Shown: positions 43,911 through 54,293 of the stretch, one piece after another | How the letters are laid out: each line of letters starts with the position of its first letter | Position numbering within the stretch: the first letter of the stretch is position 1 | Source of the DNA: Flavobacterium sp. KMS | GTDB taxonomy: Bacteria > Bacteroidota > Bacteroidia > Flavobacteriales > Flavobacteriaceae | Reading direction: 5' to 3' | NCBI RefSeq assembly: GCF_000813005.1 | Contig: NZ_JSYP01000002.1 | Coordinates: 310,001 to 374,000, forward strand | DNA: 64,000 nt | Notes under the pieces: model-generated | Seen by the model: the letters and a program-made list of their open reading frames with translations, nothing else | What the model was told of the DNA's origin: nothing | The model's database searches: none | Program-made: the position numbers and the translations under genes

Positions 43911-46799
43911 ATGTCTGAAGAGAGAGTAATAAGAATAAACAAGGTTTTAAGGGAATTAAATATTTCATTAGAAAGAGCTGTGGATTATCTAAAAGATAAG
44001 GGAATTGCTATTGATGCAAATCCAAACGCAAAAATTTCTAATCAGGAATTTAATATCCTACAAAGCCAATTTGCGGGCGATAAGGGAAATAAGGAGGCTT
44101 CTAAAGAAGTTGGTGAGGAAAAGAGAAAAGAGAAAGAAGCATTGCGTGTAGAACGCGAAAAAGAAATTGAAGACAAACGCAAACAAGACGAAGAGCGCCA
44201 AAAACAACAAGAGGTTATAAAAGCGAGAGCTGTAGTAACTGGTCCAGTTCAAGTTGGTAAAATTGATTTAAATCCGAAAAAGCCTGCAATTATTCCAAAC
44301 ACTCCTTCAGTAGCAGAGCCAGAAAAAGTTGAAATACCTAAGGAAGTTGTAAAGCAAGAAAAACCTGTTCAAAAAGAGGTAGTTCAACCTGTACAACCAC
44401 CAGTTCCTGTTGCTGAGAAAAAAGAAGAAAAACCTGTCGTTGAGAAAGTTGTTGAGAAAAAAGAGTCTAAGCCAGTTGTAGTTGCTCCAGTAAAGGAACC
44501 TGTTGTAAAAGCAGAACCTGTTGCTCCAGTTGCGCCTCCTGTTGAAGAATCGATAACAACACAATATCAAAAATTATCTGGTACTACTCTTACTGGTCAA
44601 ACAATTGATTTATCTCAATTTAATAAGCCTAAAAAGAAAAAAGAAGATCCAAAGATAACTCCTAATAAACCAGGAGCTCCAGGAGCAGCTGCAAATAACG
44701 CTAATAAAAATAAGCGTAAAAGAATTGCTCCTAAACCAGGTGCGCCTAGACCGGCAACGCCACCAGGAACACCAAATCCTAATAAAATCACTCCAAATAC
44801 AGGAGGAGCTGGAGGAGGTTTTAATGCTAACAGAAGTGCAAGACCAGGTTTTGTAAAAGGAAACCGTCCTGCAATCGTTGCAAAAGTAGAGCCTACTGAA
44901 GAGGAAGTAAAAAACCAAATTAGAGAAACGCTTGAAAAACTACAAGGTAAAGGTGGAAAATCAAAAGCTGCTAAATACCGTAGAGATAAGAGAGACACGC
45001 ACCGTCAGAAATCTGATGATGAGCAAAGAGCTTTAGACGAAGGAAGTAAAACTATTAAAGTTACTGAGTTTGTTACTGTAGGTGAAATTGCAATTATGAT
45101 GGATGTGCCAATTACTAAAGTTATTGGTACTTGTATGTCACTTGGTATCATGGTTACCATGAACCAGCGTCTTGATGCAGAAACATTAACTATCGTAGCC
45201 GATGAGTTTGGTTATGAAGTTGAGTTTATTACTGTAGATATCGAAGAAGCTATTGAAGTAGTTGCAGATAAAGAAGAAGATTTAGTTGTAAGAGCGCCAA
45301 TTGTTACTGTAATGGGTCACGTCGATCACGGTAAAACATCTTTACTGGATTATATCCGTAAAGAAAATGTTATCGCTGGTGAGTCTGGAGGAATTACACA
45401 ACACATTGGAGCATACGGTGTAACATTGGATAATGGTCAAAAAATCGCATTTTTAGATACACCAGGTCACGAGGCGTTTACCGCGATGCGTGCACGTGGA
45501 GCTCAAGTTACCGATATTGCTATTATTGTAATTGCGGCGGATGATGATATCATGCCACAAACAAAAGAGGCAATTTCTCACGCACAAGCTGCAGGAGTAC
45601 CAATTATATTTGCTATAAATAAAGTTGATAAGCCAAATGCTAACCCTGAGAAAATTAAAGAAAGATTAGCAAGTATGAATTTACTTGTAGAAGATTGGGG
45701 AGGAAAAATCCAATCGCATGATATTTCTGCAAAAACAGGATTAGGTGTTAAAGACTTATTAGAAAAAGTATTATTAGAGGCTGAGATTTTAGATTTAAAA
45801 TCAAACCCTAATAAAGCAGCACAGGGAACTGTTGTTGAGGCTTTCTTAGATAAAGGAAAAGGATATGTTTCGACTATCTTAGTACAACACGGAACGCTTA
45901 AAATTGGAGATTATATGCTAGCTGGAAAACATCATGGTAAAATTAAAGCCATGCATGATGAAAGAGGGCACACAGTTCTAGAAGCTGGTCCGTCAACTCC
46001 AGTATCTGTTTTAGGTTTAGATGGTGCGGCAACTGCAGGTGATAAGTTTAATGTATTTGAAGATGAAAAAGAAGCAAAACAAATTGCATCTAAACGTTCT
46101 CAATTAATGCGTGAACAATCTGTACGTACACAAAGACATATTACATTAGACGAAATTGGTCGTCGTATTGCTCTTGGTCAATTTAAAGAATTGAACGTGA
46201 TCCTTAAAGGTGACGTGGATGGTTCTGTTGAAGCATTATCTGATTCGTTCTCTAAATTGTCTACTGAAGAAATTCAAATTAATATTATCCATAAAGGAGT
46301 TGGAGCGATTACTGAAACTGACGTTATGTTGGCTTCTGCATCAGATGCGATTATTATCGGATTTAATGTTCGTCCAGCAGGAAATGCAAGACAGTTAGCA
46401 GATAAAGAAGAAATCGATATCCGTTACTACTCTATTATTTATGCTGCTATCGATGACTTAAAAGATGCAATGGAAGGAATGTTAGCTCCTGAAATGAAAG
46501 AAGAAATTCTTGGAACTGCAGAAATTAGAGAGATATTCAAAATTTCTAAAGTTGGATCTATTGCAGGATGTATGGTGATGGATGGTAAAATTGCAAGAAA
46601 CTCTAAAATCAGAATTATTAGAGAAGGTGTTGTAGTATTTACTGGAGAGTTATTGGCATTGAAACGTTTCAAAGACGATGTTAAAGAAGTTTCTAAAGGA
46701 TACGATTGTGGTATTCAAATTAAGAACTTCAATGATATCGAAGAGCGTGATGTGATCGAGGCTTACCATGAAGTAGCAATCAAAAAGAAATTGAAATAG
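43911..46799 (+). CDS. infB: Translation initiation factor IF-2
   Basis: This is a 962-residue GTPase that brings initiator tRNA to the ribosome. A helical N-domain (about 1-55) is followed by a long low-complexity linker (about 56-350) rich in Lys, Glu, Pro and Val. The G domain holds GHVDHGKT (469-476), DTPGHEAF and NKVDK, then domains II to IV. The extended linker accounts for the large size, as in other Bacteroidota. It ends at a strong terminator and is the last gene of the operon. Confidence 0.98.
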   Translation: MSEERVIRINKVLRELNISLERAVDYLKDKGIAIDANPNAKISNQEFNILQSQFAGDKGNKEASKEVGEEKRKEKEALRVEREKEIEDKRKQDEERQKQQEVIKARAVVTGPVQVGKIDLNPKKPAIIPNTPSVAEPEKVEIPKEVVKQEKPVQKEVVQPVQPPVPVAEKKEEKPVVEKVVEKKESKPVVVAPVKEPVVKAEPVAPVAPPVEESITTQYQKLSGTTLTGQTIDLSQFNKPKKKKEDPKITPNKPGAPGAAANNANKNKRKRIAPKPGAPRPATPPGTPNPNKITPNTGGAGGGFNANRSARPGFVKGNRPAIVAKVEPTEEEVKNQIRETLEKLQGKGGKSKAAKYRRDKRDTHRQKSDDEQRALDEGSKTIKVTEFVTVGEIAIMMDVPITKVIGTCMSLGIMVTMNQRLDAETLTIVADEFGYEVEFITVDIEEAIEVVADKEEDLVVRAPIVTVMGHVDHGKTSLLDYIRKENVIAGESGGITQHIGAYGVTLDNGQKIAFLDTPGHEAFTAMRARGAQVTDIAIIVIAADDDIMPQTKEAISHAQAAGVPIIFAINKVDKPNANPEKIKERLASMNLLVEDWGGKIQSHDISAKTGLGVKDLLEKVLLEAEILDLKSNPNKAAQGTVVEAFLDKGKGYVSTILVQHGTLKIGDYMLAGKHHGKIKAMHDERGHTVLEAGPSTPVSVLGLDGAATAGDKFNVFEDEKEAKQIASKRSQLMREQSVRTQRHITLDEIGRRIALGQFKELNVILKGDVDGSVEALSDSFSKLSTEEIQINIIHKGVGAITETDVMLASASDAIIIGFNVRPAGNARQLADKEEIDIRYYSIIYAAIDDLKDAMEGMLAPEMKEEILGTAEIREIFKISKVGSIAGCMVMDGKIARNSKIRIIREGVVVFTGELLALKRFKDDVKEVSKGYDCGIQIKNFNDIEERDVIEAYHEVAIKKKLK

Positions 46800-46820
46800 A
46801 ATTTTATATTTTCAAAAAAA

Positions 46821-46848
46821 AATCCCGACTTGTCGGGATTTTTTTTTG
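46821..46848. terminator. Bidirectional terminator after infB
   Basis: AATCCCGAC (46821-46829) pairs with GTCGGGATT (46832-46840), flanked by A8 and T9 runs. It is shared with the convergent outer membrane protein gene. Confidence 0.9.
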
Positions 46849-46855
46849 TTATGTG

Positions 46856-47815
46856 CTAGAATTTCTTTTTGCCAAAAGAATAAGATACGGTTAAAGAAGG
46901 TCCGTTATATCCCCATTTTAAATAACCTTGTGCTCTGTTTTTTTCTGCATCTACAGTGAAGTTTAGTCCTGTATAACCTAAAGCGAGATCTAAGTTCTTT
47001 ACGACTTCATACATGAGGGAGAAATTGTAACTAATGATTTTTCCATCTATGTTGTCTATTTTTACAGAAAGATAACTAACATTGCCATTGAGAGCTAGTC
47101 TATCTGTAAAAGCATATCCACCCCATATTCCTATATCTGGTAAAGGTGCTGTAAACCCAAAGCTATCTTCATAGCCAATACTTGCGGTATTTCCTTCGAA
47201 GTTGATACCGACATCACTTTTTAGAACGTGTACTCCAAGCATTAAGCCTAATTCATATTTCGGACTAGTAAGAAATGCATAGCCATATGAAATCATATAG
47301 ATATTCGTATCAAAAAAGGCTGTAATATCTGAATTAACCGTATAGGTATGATCTTTAAACTCGATATCTTTTTGTAGTGTATGATGAGAATCACGATTTA
47401 GGTTAAAGTAACTGAGGTCTAATCTTGATCTACGAGATATTCGCCATTGTAAATTAGCTAAGAAAGTAGTTGTTGATTCGCGGAAGCCTAAATCATCTTC
47501 AAAATCTATTGTTGTTCCAAAAGTATGATTTTGATTTCCTACTTCAACCTTAGTGTTGTTTATGGGAAAAAAAATACCAGCAGTAACCTTAAAGCGCTTA
47601 ACAAACCATGGCGGAGTAGGTTTTTGTTTTTTGAAGGAATTGAAATCATTAATGGATCCTTCTTCTATTGTTAAATCTTGAGGGTCTAGGCTATAAAGAG
47701 AGCTGTTAAAAGGCTCATTTGGCAGACTAGCGACTTCTTCTTGTGAACATGCTAGAATTGGCAGTAATAACATTCCAAATAACAGTGCGCTTGTTGAAAA
47801 AACTTTTGATTTCAT
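46856..47815 (-). CDS. Outer membrane beta-barrel protein
   Basis: This is a 319-residue protein. The N-terminus SALLFGMLLLPILACSQ is a signal peptide and might also be lipidated at the Cys. Residues about 30-70 are a variable, acidic linker. The remainder alternates hydrophobic and polar residues in barrel-like strands (FKVTAGIFFPINNTKV; FLANLQWRISRRSRLDLSYF; YMISYGYAF; LALGYTGLNF) and ends SLTVSYSFGKKKF. No family-specific motif was recognised; an OmpW or porin-like role is possible. A putative promoter is at 47981-47988. Confidence 0.7.
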   Translation of the reverse strand: MKSKVFSTSALLFGMLLLPILACSQEEVASLPNEPFNSSLYSLDPQDLTIEEGSINDFNSFKKQKPTPPWFVKRFKVTAGIFFPINNTKVEVGNQNHTFGTTIDFEDDLGFRESTTTFLANLQWRISRRSRLDLSYFNLNRDSHHTLQKDIEFKDHTYTVNSDITAFFDTNIYMISYGYAFLTSPKYELGLMLGVHVLKSDVGINFEGNTASIGYEDSFGFTAPLPDIGIWGGYAFTDRLALNGNVSYLSVKIDNIDGKIISYNFSLMYEVVKNLDLALGYTGLNFTVDAEKNRAQGYLKWGYNGPSLTVSYSFGKKKF

Positions 47816-48151
47816 GATTATGTTTTTTTAAGATGTTGGCTTAGTTGTATTAGGTAAAAGTTAATTATGTGAATGTGACTACAAAATTCAGTAGTTTATT
47901 GATATAAAACGTAAATATTAAGAATGGATAGGTTGCAAATTAGAATATGAAACAGAAAGATGAAATATGTTTAGATGCGACAAAAGTATTATTCCGTCCT
48001 TTATATAAGTGTTACTTGTTATTTGTACTCTAAATTACAAGAGTATTGGTAATCAAATGTGTTTTGTTTTATATGGTATAAATTAAAAAGGGTTAAGGAA
48101 TTTTTATCATGAAAATGCTTTTGTTGTGTTAAAGGAGCTTTTGTGGTGTAA
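47816..48151. other. Divergent intergenic region
   Basis: On the minus strand TACTTTTG (47988-47981) matches the -7 consensus and could drive the outer membrane protein gene with a leader of about 160 bases. For the plus-strand phosphatase I see no good promoter. A short frame MKMLLLC at 48109 looks like the start of a signal peptide but stops after seven codons and is out of frame with the phosphatase. Confidence 0.4.
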
Positions 48152-48946
48152 ATGTTTTTAATCAAGTTTTTTATGAGGTTTAAAATATTTCATATTATTA
48201 AGGGATTAACGTCTTTTAAAGTTAATTCAAAAAATGTTGCTTACAATTTTACAAATGTTGAGCAGCTAAGAGAAGTTATGCCAGGTTTGTTACAGGGGTA
48301 TTTGTCTGAGGAAGAAATGCCAAATAGTTTAATGTTGTTACCGTCACCTCCAGAATATACTTCTGCGTCTTTTTCTATTGATTTAGAATATGCAAAAAGA
48401 GCAGCTGAATCTTATGATGATATGCGATTCATGCAAGCTAAGAAGGATGCAAATCTCTCTTTTCCCGCAGCGGCAAAATCTTTTGAATCAACTTTAGGGA
48501 TTGAAATTAGTAAAGAAAAGACGCCTAAGCTTTATATACTTATGCGTAGAATAATGACAGATGCAGGTTTGTCAACCTATGCGGCTAAAAATCATTATAA
48601 CAGAGAGCGTCCATTTGTGATGAATAATGTCAAAACTTGTACTCCGGAGCAAGAGGAAGTTCTTCGTAAAGTTGGTTCATTTCCTTCTGGTCATTCTGCT
48701 GTGGGGTGGGCGTGGGCATTAGTATTTAGAGAAATTTTCCCTGAGAATGAAAAAATGATTTTGGAACGAGGGTATGATTTTGGCGAAAGCCGTATTATTT
48801 GTCATGCGCATTGGTATAGCGATGTAGAAATGGGTAGGGTGATGGGTAAGGTGACTGTGGATAGGCTTAGAGATAATGCAGATTTTCAAAAAGATTTGGC
48901 TGCGGCTAAAAAAGAAGTGAGGCAATACAAGAGTAATATACTTTAA
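48152..48946 (+). CDS. Class A acid phosphatase (PAP2 superfamily)
   Basis: This is a 264-residue enzyme with the complete phosphatase signature. KX6RP is K146 to R153-P154 (KNHYNRERP), PSGH is at 178-181 (GSFPSGHSAVGWAWAL) and SRX5HXXXD is S213-R214, His220, Asp224. It hydrolyses phosphomonoesters and is related to PhoN-type enzymes. Those are normally periplasmic, but the N-terminus here (MFLIKFFMRFKIFHIIKGLT) is not a convincing signal peptide. The true start may be ATG 48173 or a signal sequence may have been lost by frameshift. Confidence 0.88.
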   Translation: MFLIKFFMRFKIFHIIKGLTSFKVNSKNVAYNFTNVEQLREVMPGLLQGYLSEEEMPNSLMLLPSPPEYTSASFSIDLEYAKRAAESYDDMRFMQAKKDANLSFPAAAKSFESTLGIEISKEKTPKLYILMRRIMTDAGLSTYAAKNHYNRERPFVMNNVKTCTPEQEEVLRKVGSFPSGHSAVGWAWALVFREIFPENEKMILERGYDFGESRIICHAHWYSDVEMGRVMGKVTVDRLRDNADFQKDLAAAKKEVRQYKSNIL

Positions 48947-49162
48947 GAATGGAGTTTGTTTTTAATGGGAGAAAATAATAATTGTACCTAAGAATTGGGG
49001 GAGAATGAGGATGGTTGGTATTTGGAAATAATGAGCTTAAAGTAAAGGTTGTATTGATTAAGAATTTTAGATTTTTAAGTTTTATCTATTTGGATATGTG
49101 TGATTTGGGTAGTTTTTTAGAGCTATTTGGTAAAGTAAAACCGCCTTTAGTTAAGGCTAATA

Positions 49163-49205
49163 AAAAAGACAGAATCCATTCAAGTTGAATGGATTCTGTC
49201 TTTTT
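49163..49205. terminator. Strong bidirectional terminator
   Basis: The arms around AAAAAGACAGAATCC and its complement GGATTCTGTCTTTTT form an almost perfect hairpin of about 19 bp. It lies between the convergent phosphatase and SPOR-protein genes. Confidence 0.92.
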
Positions 49206-49227
49206 CTTATGTGTTAAAATGATGATT

Positions 49228-49617
49228 TTATTTGCCTGGTTTGATAAGAAATACATTTTTATATCTCTTTTTTATGTCGGCTAAATTTCTCTCAGCTTCA
49301 ATTTTACTTTTAAAATTTCCAACCATAACTTTATAGTTTGGGGTGTTGAAAATTATTGTTCCATCGATGTTTTTGAACTCTTGTTTGAAGTCAATCAGTG
49401 TTTTTTTTGCTTCTTCACTCTTGCCGCTAAAAATCTGGATTTTGTAACTGTCGTTAACGCTAATTGACGGGTTAATTTTACGTTTTTCATTCAATAATTG
49501 CTCGAATTTGGGGTCTTGGTTTAGTGCAATGTTTTGATCTTGTGCGTTAATGTTATATGCCAAAACTAGTAGTAATGATGTGTAAAGTGTTTTCCTTCTA
49601 GGGGTTAAAATTCTCAT
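49228..49617 (-). CDS. SPOR domain-containing protein
   Basis: This is a 129-residue protein from ATG 49617 (MRILTPRRKTLYTSLLLVLA), which gives a signal peptide ending NINAQ; an in-frame ATG seven codons upstream is less likely. The C-terminal about 75 residues form a SPOR fold: SYKIQIFSGKSEEAKKTLID, NYKVMVGNFKSKIEAERNLAD and KRYKNVFLIKPGK. SPOR domains bind septal peptidoglycan stripped of stem peptides, so the protein may act in division or wall turnover. Confidence 0.88.
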   Translation of the reverse strand: MRILTPRRKTLYTSLLLVLAYNINAQDQNIALNQDPKFEQLLNEKRKINPSISVNDSYKIQIFSGKSEEAKKTLIDFKQEFKNIDGTIIFNTPNYKVMVGNFKSKIEAERNLADIKKRYKNVFLIKPGK

Positions 49618-49719
49618 AATGTGATGGTTTTTATGCAAAAATAGTATTTAATATATAAATGGATATTAGAAAAATTATTTAGAATTGATATAAATTGGTA
49701 TTTAAGACTATTTTAAGGT

Positions 49720-49749
49720 TTTGAGAATAGTTCTTAAATTGTATTTTTG
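49720..49749 (+). promoter_or_regulatory. Promoter of the act-cox respiratory operon
   Basis: TTTG (49720-49723) and TATTTTTG (49742-49749) are 18 bases apart, a full match to the flavobacterial promoter. The expected leader is about 80 bases before actA. Confidence 0.65.
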
Positions 49750-49837
49750 TGCAAGTTTTAAAAGAAGGTATTCTTTTTTGTGTAATTCGTATACAGAAAA
49801 AACCGTACCAAATTTTAGTAGATAATCATTATACAAT

Positions 49838-51166
49838 ATGGAAAAGGTGGGTAACCATAATTCGATCTCAAGGAAATTATTTTTAAGCTTAGGGCTAACG
49901 TTAATTTTCTCGCTAACTTCATTTGCACAAGATGCTGCTGCTCCAGCAGCGCCTGATGCTGCTGCTACTGTAGCAACTCAGGGAGGTGATCCGGTAAAGG
50001 GTAAAGAACTTTTTAATGCAAATTGTGCTGCATGTCATAAACTAGATGGGAAATCGACAGGTCCTGAATTAAGAGGCGTGTCGGCAAAACATGATAAAGC
50101 TTGGTTGTACAAGTGGATTCATAATAGCTCTGATTTGATTAAATCAGGTGACCCAGTTGCTGTGAAGCTTTTTGCTGATCACAACAAAGCAGTGATGACT
50201 CCATTTCCTCAATTATCAACAGGGGATATTGATAACATTATTGCTTATACTTCTGAGCCTAAGGCTGAGCCTAAAACTCCAACGGCAACTGCTGCTGTTC
50301 CGGGTACAGGAGGTGAAAGTGGGGCTATTTCTAATAGCGTAATCCTAGGGGCGCTTGCTCTGGTAATGGGTATGTTAGTAGTGATGCTTTACTTAGTAAA
50401 CAATGTATTAAGAAAAGTTGCGAAAGCAAATGGAATCGATGTTGCTCCAAAAGAGCCAAGAGTTTCATTATGGAAAGCGTTTGCTAGAAATCAATTTTTG
50501 GTTTTAGTTGCTTCTATATTCTTGTTATTGGCAAGTGGTTATTTTGTGTATGCTTACTTAATGCAAGTAGGTGTAGATCAGAATTATGAGCCAATTCAGC
50601 CAATTCACTATTCTCACAAAATTCACGCAGGAGATAACGAAATCAATTGTAAATATTGTCACTCTGCTGCTCGTGTAAGTAGGACTGCTGGTATTCCTTC
50701 TTTGAATGTTTGTATGAACTGTCATAAAAACATATCAGAGGTTGCTGAATCTACTGCTACTCCTGAGTACAGCAAAGCATTCTATGATGAGCAAATCCAA
50801 AAATTGTATAATGCAGTTGGATGGGATAAAGCTACTCAAACATATACAGGGAAAACACAACCAGTAAAATGGGTTCGTATTCATAATTTACCTGATTTTG
50901 TATACTTTAATCACTCACAACACGTTTCGGTTGCTGGTATCGAATGTCAAACTTGTCACGGTCCAGTACAAGAGTATGAAATCATGAAACAGTATTCTAA
51001 ATTAACAATGGGATGGTGTATTGATTGCCATAGAAAAACTGATGTTAAGATGGAAGGAAACGAGTATTATGCTAAAATACATGAAGAGCTTTCTAAAAAA
51101 TACGGTGTAGAGAAATTAACTGCAGCGCAAATGGGAGGTTTAGAGTGTGGTAAATGCCACTATTAA
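49838..51166 (+). CDS. actA: Alternative complex III multiheme cytochrome c subunit ActA
   Basis: This is a 442-residue subunit of the quinol:cytochrome c oxidoreductase. A signal-like helix (about 13-30) is followed by a monoheme cytochrome c domain with CAACH at 63-67. Two transmembrane helices (about 168-190 and 220-242) lead to a multiheme domain with five more CxxCH motifs: CKYCH, CMNCH, CQTCH, CIDCH and CGKCH at the very end. That makes six heme c sites. The fused N-terminal monoheme domain adds one to the five-heme core expected of ActA. It is the first gene of the act operon. Confidence 0.95.
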   Translation: MEKVGNHNSISRKLFLSLGLTLIFSLTSFAQDAAAPAAPDAAATVATQGGDPVKGKELFNANCAACHKLDGKSTGPELRGVSAKHDKAWLYKWIHNSSDLIKSGDPVAVKLFADHNKAVMTPFPQLSTGDIDNIIAYTSEPKAEPKTPTATAAVPGTGGESGAISNSVILGALALVMGMLVVMLYLVNNVLRKVAKANGIDVAPKEPRVSLWKAFARNQFLVLVASIFLLLASGYFVYAYLMQVGVDQNYEPIQPIHYSHKIHAGDNEINCKYCHSAARVSRTAGIPSLNVCMNCHKNISEVAESTATPEYSKAFYDEQIQKLYNAVGWDKATQTYTGKTQPVKWVRIHNLPDFVYFNHSQHVSVAGIECQTCHGPVQEYEIMKQYSKLTMGWCIDCHRKTDVKMEGNEYYAKIHEELSKKYGVEKLTAAQMGGLECGKCHY

Positions 51167-51198
51167 TCAAATTATTAAGATTTTAATATTTATATACA

Positions 51199-54100
51199 AT
51201 GTCATCAAACAAAAAATACTGGAAAAGTGTTGAAGAGCTAGACGAAAATAGTTCTATTGTTGAGGCGCTTAGAAATAACGAATTTGTTGAAGAAATTCCT
51301 ACTGATGAATTTTTAGGAAATGCAGATGCATTAGCATCGTCTTCAACTTCACGTCGTGACTTTTTAAAGTACGTTGGGTTTAGTACTGCAGCAGTTACGC
51401 TTGCAGCTTGCGAAGGCCCTGTTCACAAATCGATACCTTATGTACTGCAACCAGAACAAATCATACCAGGTGTAGCTGATTATTATGCAACAACTGTTTT
51501 TGATGGTTTCGATTTTGCTAATCTTTTAGTAAAAACACGTGAAGGGCGTCCTATTAAAATTGACAATAACACAATTTCAGGAGCGAAATTTTCAGCCAAT
51601 GCTAGAATCCATGCGTCTATATTATCATTATATGATAGTATGCGTTTGAAAGAACCTAAATTGGAAGGAAAAAATTCAACTTGGTCTGCTGTTGATTTAA
51701 AAATTAAATCTAGTATTGCTGAGGCGAATGCTAAAGGTGGTCAAATTGTATTATTAACAAATACTTTGGCAAGTCCATCTACTGAAAAATTAATTGCTGA
51801 GTTTATAGCTAAAAACCCTAATGCAAAACATGTTGTTTATGATGCGGTATCGTCATCATCTGCTTTGGATGCATTTGAAACAGTTTATGGTGAAAGAGCT
51901 TTAGTTAATTACGATTTCTCAAAAGCTTCACTTATCGTTTCGGTAGGAGCTGACTTCTTGGGAGATTGGCAAGGAGGAGGGTATGACTCAGGTTATGCAC
52001 AAGGACGTATTCCTAGAAATGGAAAAATGTCTCGTCACTTCCAATTAGAAGCAAATATGACTTTGTCTGGTGCTGCTGCTGATAAGCGTTTACCTATGTC
52101 GACTGCAAATCAAAAACAAGCATTAGTTCATATATATAATGTTGTAACAGGTTCTTCTGTAGCTGTTAATTTAGACAGTCAGTTTAAAGCAGAAGTAACT
52201 AAAGCGGCTCAACAATTAAAAGCTGCTGGTTCAAAAGGAGTATTAGTATCAGGAATTCAAGATAAAAATGCTCAGTTATTAGTTTTAGCTATCAACCAAG
52301 CGTTGGTGAGTGAAGCTTTTACAACTTCTGAAACAAGACAAATCAGAAAAGGATCTGATGCTAAAGTAGCTCAATTAATTAATGATATGAAAGCAGGTAG
52401 CGTTCATACATTACTTATGAGTGGAGTTAATCCAGTTTATACATTAGCAGATAGCGAATCTTTCGCTGCAGGATTGAAAAAAGTAAAAACATCTGTTGCT
52501 TTCTCTTTAAAACAAGATGAAACTGCTGAGCTTGCAACAATTGCTGCTCCAGTTCCTCATTACTTAGAGGCTTGGAACGATGTATCTATTACAAAAGGAA
52601 CTTATGGTCTTACTCAACCGACTATTCGTCCTATATTTGATACAAAACAATTTCAAGATGTTTTGTTATCTCTAACAGGAAATTCTGGAACATTCTACGA
52701 TTATATCAAAGCAAATGCTTCTGGAATAATTGCAGGTTCTACTTGGAATAAAGTTTTACACGATGGTATTTTTGTTGGAACTGCTTCGGCACTTTCTGCA
52801 GGTTCTGTTGATTATAGTGCTGCTGCAAATGCAGTATCACAATCTAAAGCTTCTGGTGATTTCGAATTAGTATTATATACTAAAACAGGAATGGGAGATG
52901 GACAACAAGCAAACAACCCTTGGTTGCAAGAGTTTCCAGATCCAATCACTAGAGTTTCTTGGGATAATTATGTAACTGTTTCTAATGCTGATGCTAAGAA
53001 GTTACAAATGTCTAATGAAATTGTTGCAAATGGAGGTTTAAACGGAAGTTATGCTACTATTACAACAGCTGATGGAGTAAAATTAGAAAACGTACCAGTA
53101 ATTGTTCAACCAGGACAAGCGGTAGGTACTATTGGTTTAGCTTTAGGTTACGGACGTAAAGCTGCTCTAAAAGAAGAAATGATTGTAGGTTTAAATGCTT
53201 ACTCTTTATATAAAGGTTTTAATGATGTACAATCTGTTAAGCTTGCAAAAGCTAGTGGAGAGCATGAGTTTGCTTGTGTTCAAGGTCAAAAAACTTTAAT
53301 GGGAAGAGGAGATATTATAAAAGAAACTTCTCTTGAGATATTTAATACTAAAGATGCTGAATTTTGGAACGAACAACCAAAAGTATCTTTAGATCACAAT
53401 GAAGTAGCAGCTACATCTGTCGATTTATGGGATTCATTTGATCGTTCTACAGGACATCACTTTAATCTTTCAATTGATTTAAATGCTTGTACAGGATGTG
53501 GGGCTTGTGTTATCGCTTGTCACGCTGAAAATAATGTACCAGTTGTAGGTAAAGACGAGGTAAGAAGAAGTCGTGATATGCACTGGTTGCGTATCGATAG
53601 ATATTACTCTTCTGAAAGTACTTTTGCTGGAGATAACGAAAGAAAAGAAAATATAGCAGGATTGTCAAGTTCATTGTCTACATTTAACGAAATGGAAAAA
53701 GCTGGAGATAATCCACAAGTTTCTTTCCAGCCGGTAATGTGTCAACATTGTAATCATGCACCTTGTGAAACTGTTTGTCCAGTTGCTGCAACTTCACATG
53801 GTCGTCAAGGACAAAACCAAATGGCTTATAACAGATGTGTTGGTACTCGTTACTGTGCAAACAACTGTCCATATAAAGTACGTCGTTTTAACTGGTTCTT
53901 GTATAACAAAAACAGTGAATTCGATTATCACATGAATGATGATTTAGGTCGTATGGTATTGAATCCAGACGTAAACGTTCGTTCTCGTGGAGTTATGGAA
54001 AAATGTTCTATGTGTATTCAAATGACACAAGCTACAATATTAAATGCTAAGAAAGAGGGTAGAGCTATCGTTGATGGAGAATTCCAAACAGCTTGTTCTA

Positions 54101-54255
54101 ATGCTTGTTCTTCTGGGGCTATGGTATTTGGAGATGTAAATGATACAGAAAGCAAAGTTACTAAACTAGCTGCTGATGATAGAATGTATCACTTATTAGA
54201 GCATGTAGGAACAAAACCTAATGTGATTTATCACGTTAAAGTTAGAAATACTTAG
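51199..54255 (+). CDS. actB: Alternative complex III iron-sulfur subunit ActB
   Basis: This is a 1018-residue protein fusing a molybdopterin-oxidoreductase-like N-terminal part (about 80-730) with a ferredoxin-type C-terminal part. The Tat-like leader STSRRDFLKYVGFSTAAVTL ends near a lipobox Cys (AACEGP). Cluster-binding motifs are CTGCGACVIACHAENN, CQHCNHAPCETVCPVAA, CVGTRYCANNCPYKVRRFNW and CSMCIQMT with a later CSNACSSG. The N-terminal part has no visible catalytic Cys or Ser pattern for molybdenum, in line with ActB lacking a molybdopterin cofactor. Clusters relay electrons toward the ActA hemes. Confidence 0.96.
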   Translation: MSSNKKYWKSVEELDENSSIVEALRNNEFVEEIPTDEFLGNADALASSSTSRRDFLKYVGFSTAAVTLAACEGPVHKSIPYVLQPEQIIPGVADYYATTVFDGFDFANLLVKTREGRPIKIDNNTISGAKFSANARIHASILSLYDSMRLKEPKLEGKNSTWSAVDLKIKSSIAEANAKGGQIVLLTNTLASPSTEKLIAEFIAKNPNAKHVVYDAVSSSSALDAFETVYGERALVNYDFSKASLIVSVGADFLGDWQGGGYDSGYAQGRIPRNGKMSRHFQLEANMTLSGAAADKRLPMSTANQKQALVHIYNVVTGSSVAVNLDSQFKAEVTKAAQQLKAAGSKGVLVSGIQDKNAQLLVLAINQALVSEAFTTSETRQIRKGSDAKVAQLINDMKAGSVHTLLMSGVNPVYTLADSESFAAGLKKVKTSVAFSLKQDETAELATIAAPVPHYLEAWNDVSITKGTYGLTQPTIRPIFDTKQFQDVLLSLTGNSGTFYDYIKANASGIIAGSTWNKVLHDGIFVGTASALSAGSVDYSAAANAVSQSKASGDFELVLYTKTGMGDGQQANNPWLQEFPDPITRVSWDNYVTVSNADAKKLQMSNEIVANGGLNGSYATITTADGVKLENVPVIVQPGQAVGTIGLALGYGRKAALKEEMIVGLNAYSLYKGFNDVQSVKLAKASGEHEFACVQGQKTLMGRGDIIKETSLEIFNTKDAEFWNEQPKVSLDHNEVAATSVDLWDSFDRSTGHHFNLSIDLNACTGCGACVIACHAENNVPVVGKDEVRRSRDMHWLRIDRYYSSESTFAGDNERKENIAGLSSSLSTFNEMEKAGDNPQVSFQPVMCQHCNHAPCETVCPVAATSHGRQGQNQMAYNRCVGTRYCANNCPYKVRRFNWFLYNKNSEFDYHMNDDLGRMVLNPDVNVRSRGVMEKCSMCIQMTQATILNAKKEGRAIVDGEFQTACSNACSSGAMVFGDVNDTESKVTKLAADDRMYHLLEHVGTKPNVIYHVKVRNT

Positions 54256-54293
54256 TACAAAAAATTATTAATTAAGAAACAATATAAAGGATT

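Noticed and set aside
44058..44998. Several long minus-strand frames inside infB
   Set aside because: They are antisense shadows of the low-complexity IF-2 linker.
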